Source of the DNA: an uncultured Pelagibacteraceae bacterium
GTDB lineage: Bacteria; Pseudomonadota; Alphaproteobacteria; Pelagibacterales; Pelagibacteraceae
Direction of reading: 5' to 3'
Length of the DNA stretch: 64,000 bases
NCBI GenBank assembly: GCA_902596745.1
Contig: CACJUZ010000003.1
Location: 36,292-100,291, forward strand
The notes under the pieces were generated by a model. It was not told the origin of the DNA. It searched no databases and saw nothing but the letters and a program-made list of their open reading frames with translations. This document shows positions 63,381 through 64,000 of the stretch, in pieces. Within the stretch, counting starts at the first letter, position 1, and the number at the start of each line of letters is the position of its first letter. Position numbers and translations under genes: made by a program.

Positions 63381-64000
63381 ATTTATATCTTAAGACTCTG
63401 CAAGTTTTATCTTTTGTTCTTAGAAATATTTTGTTTTTAATTATTTCAATTTGACCTTTTTTTTTTAAAAAATTTTTTTTATGTATTTCAAGCTCGAAAA
63501 TTCTCAATTTTATTTTATTTTTAAGATTAACCCAAGCTCCTGGGTAAGGACTTGTTAAAGCCTTAACAAAATATATTGCCTTTTTGGCAGAATTTATATT
63601 TAAATTTAAAATGCCGTCTTGGTCTGATCTTTGGTACCAATATTTTTTATTCGTATTTGTTTGTGGTTTTAATTTTATTTTTCCTTTAAATAAATTTGTT
63701 AAAATTTTTTTCAATAATTTAACAAAAATTTTATTAGCCTTTTTGTGGATAGTCGCAATATCATCAGACTTTCTAAATGGAAATTTAGCTTCTGCAAGAA
63801 TAGGGCCTGTATCAATTCCTTTATCCACTTTGATAATCGATATCCCTATACTATTTTTCATATTTATTATTTGCCAATTAAGAGGCGAACCACCACGATA
63901 ACTTGGTAAGGGACCGCCATGTAAATTTATTGTCATAAGTCTAGGAATTTGAAAAGTTTTTTTTTTAAAGATTTGAGGATATCCACCAATGATAAATAAA
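63370..64000 (-). CDS. Formyltransferase-like protein, 5' end beyond the window
   Basis: The frame is open past the track start (ATG 63936) to the window edge, reading LFIIGGYPQIFKKK before it, so the ATG is internal and the gene is cut off. Catalytic residues are present in INLHGGPLPSYRGG (Asn, His) and GIDTGPIL (Asp), the formyltransferase pattern. A C-terminal domain with LTSPYPGAWVNLKNK and IFELEIHKKN resembles the tRNA-binding barrel of Fmt and ArnA-type enzymes. In this setting a sugar N-formyltransferase is more likely than Fmt. Confidence 0.78.
   Translation of the reverse strand, partial: LFIIGGYPQIFKKKTFQIPRLMTINLHGGPLPSYRGGSPLNWQIINMKNSIGISIIKVDKGIDTGPILAEAKFPFRKSDDIATIHKKANKIFVKLLKKILTNLFKGKIKLKPQTNTNKKYWYQRSDQDGILNLNINSAKKAIYFVKALTSPYPGAWVNLKNKIKLRIFELEIHKKNFLKKKGQIEIIKNKIFLRTKDKTCRVLRYKYER

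Overview
The window looks like a SAR11-clade alphaproteobacterium (Candidatus Pelagibacter type). The basis is very high A+T, lysine/asparagine-rich proteins, almost no intergenic DNA (the largest gap between genes is about 100 bp), alphaproteobacterial gene orders (yebC/tol-pal/ftsH/folP/glmM; tkt/pgk/fba; pntB/pntAb/pntAa/cox subunit IV), a DUF1013/TrcR-like gene, and a lone 5S rRNA gene at the edge of a surface-glycan island. From memory of the literature, hypervariable region 2 of SAR11 genomes lies between the 23S and 5S genes. That fits this layout, but the species assignment is inference.

Layout. (1) 1-1725: the end of a glycan locus (C-terminus of an ABC-2 permease, a 2OG-Fe oxygenase-like protein, a GT17-like transferase), closed by tRNA-Arg(TCG). 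(2) 1826-31046: conserved core. It holds rluD and rpoH on +, then a long minus block purA-thiD-glmM-folP-ftsH-tilS-cpoB-pal-tolB-tolA-tolR-tolQ-ruvC-like-yebC-ymdB-like-fthC-zapA. A plus block follows: tkt-pgk-fba-thiE-efp-suhB-rpmE-trcR-like-rpsU-csp-tRNA-fMet. A second minus block is 5S-rpmJ-coxIV-pntAa-pntAb-pntB-tal. Two small genes (rpmJ and the aa3 oxidase subunit IV) are missing from the ORF track. (3) 31115-64000: a glycan island with an O-antigen ligase-like protein, tRNA-Val, a deacetylase and a formyltransferase, then three compact gene sets.

The island sets are: (a) a 12-gene minus operon (45297 down to 34479) with radical SAM, HisC-like aminotransferase, SDR, KdsB-like, 3-dehydroquinate-synthase-like, FkbM, 2OG oxygenase, CDP-glucose genes rfbF/rfbG, an epimerase and a GT2; (b) an 11-gene plus operon (45393-56783) for a nonulosonic acid of the legionaminate type, combined with a KdnB/KdnA-like pair and a formyltransferase-GNAT fusion; (c) a minus operon (64000 down to 56776) with formyltransferase, GT-like proteins, an ABC flippase/exporter and the WbpG/HisH2/HisF2 amidotransferase set. 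Together they would make, activate, decorate (N-formyl, N-acetyl, amidino, methyl), assemble and export a surface polysaccharide.

The most unusual observations are an iron-alcohol-dehydrogenase-family protein that has lost all four metal ligands beside a KdnA-like aminotransferase, the formyltransferase-acetyltransferase fusion, a probable ATT start on rpsU, an initiator tRNA with an A-U pair where G-C is expected, a phage-type RuvC without RuvAB, and rpmJ starting 12 nt after 5S rRNA.
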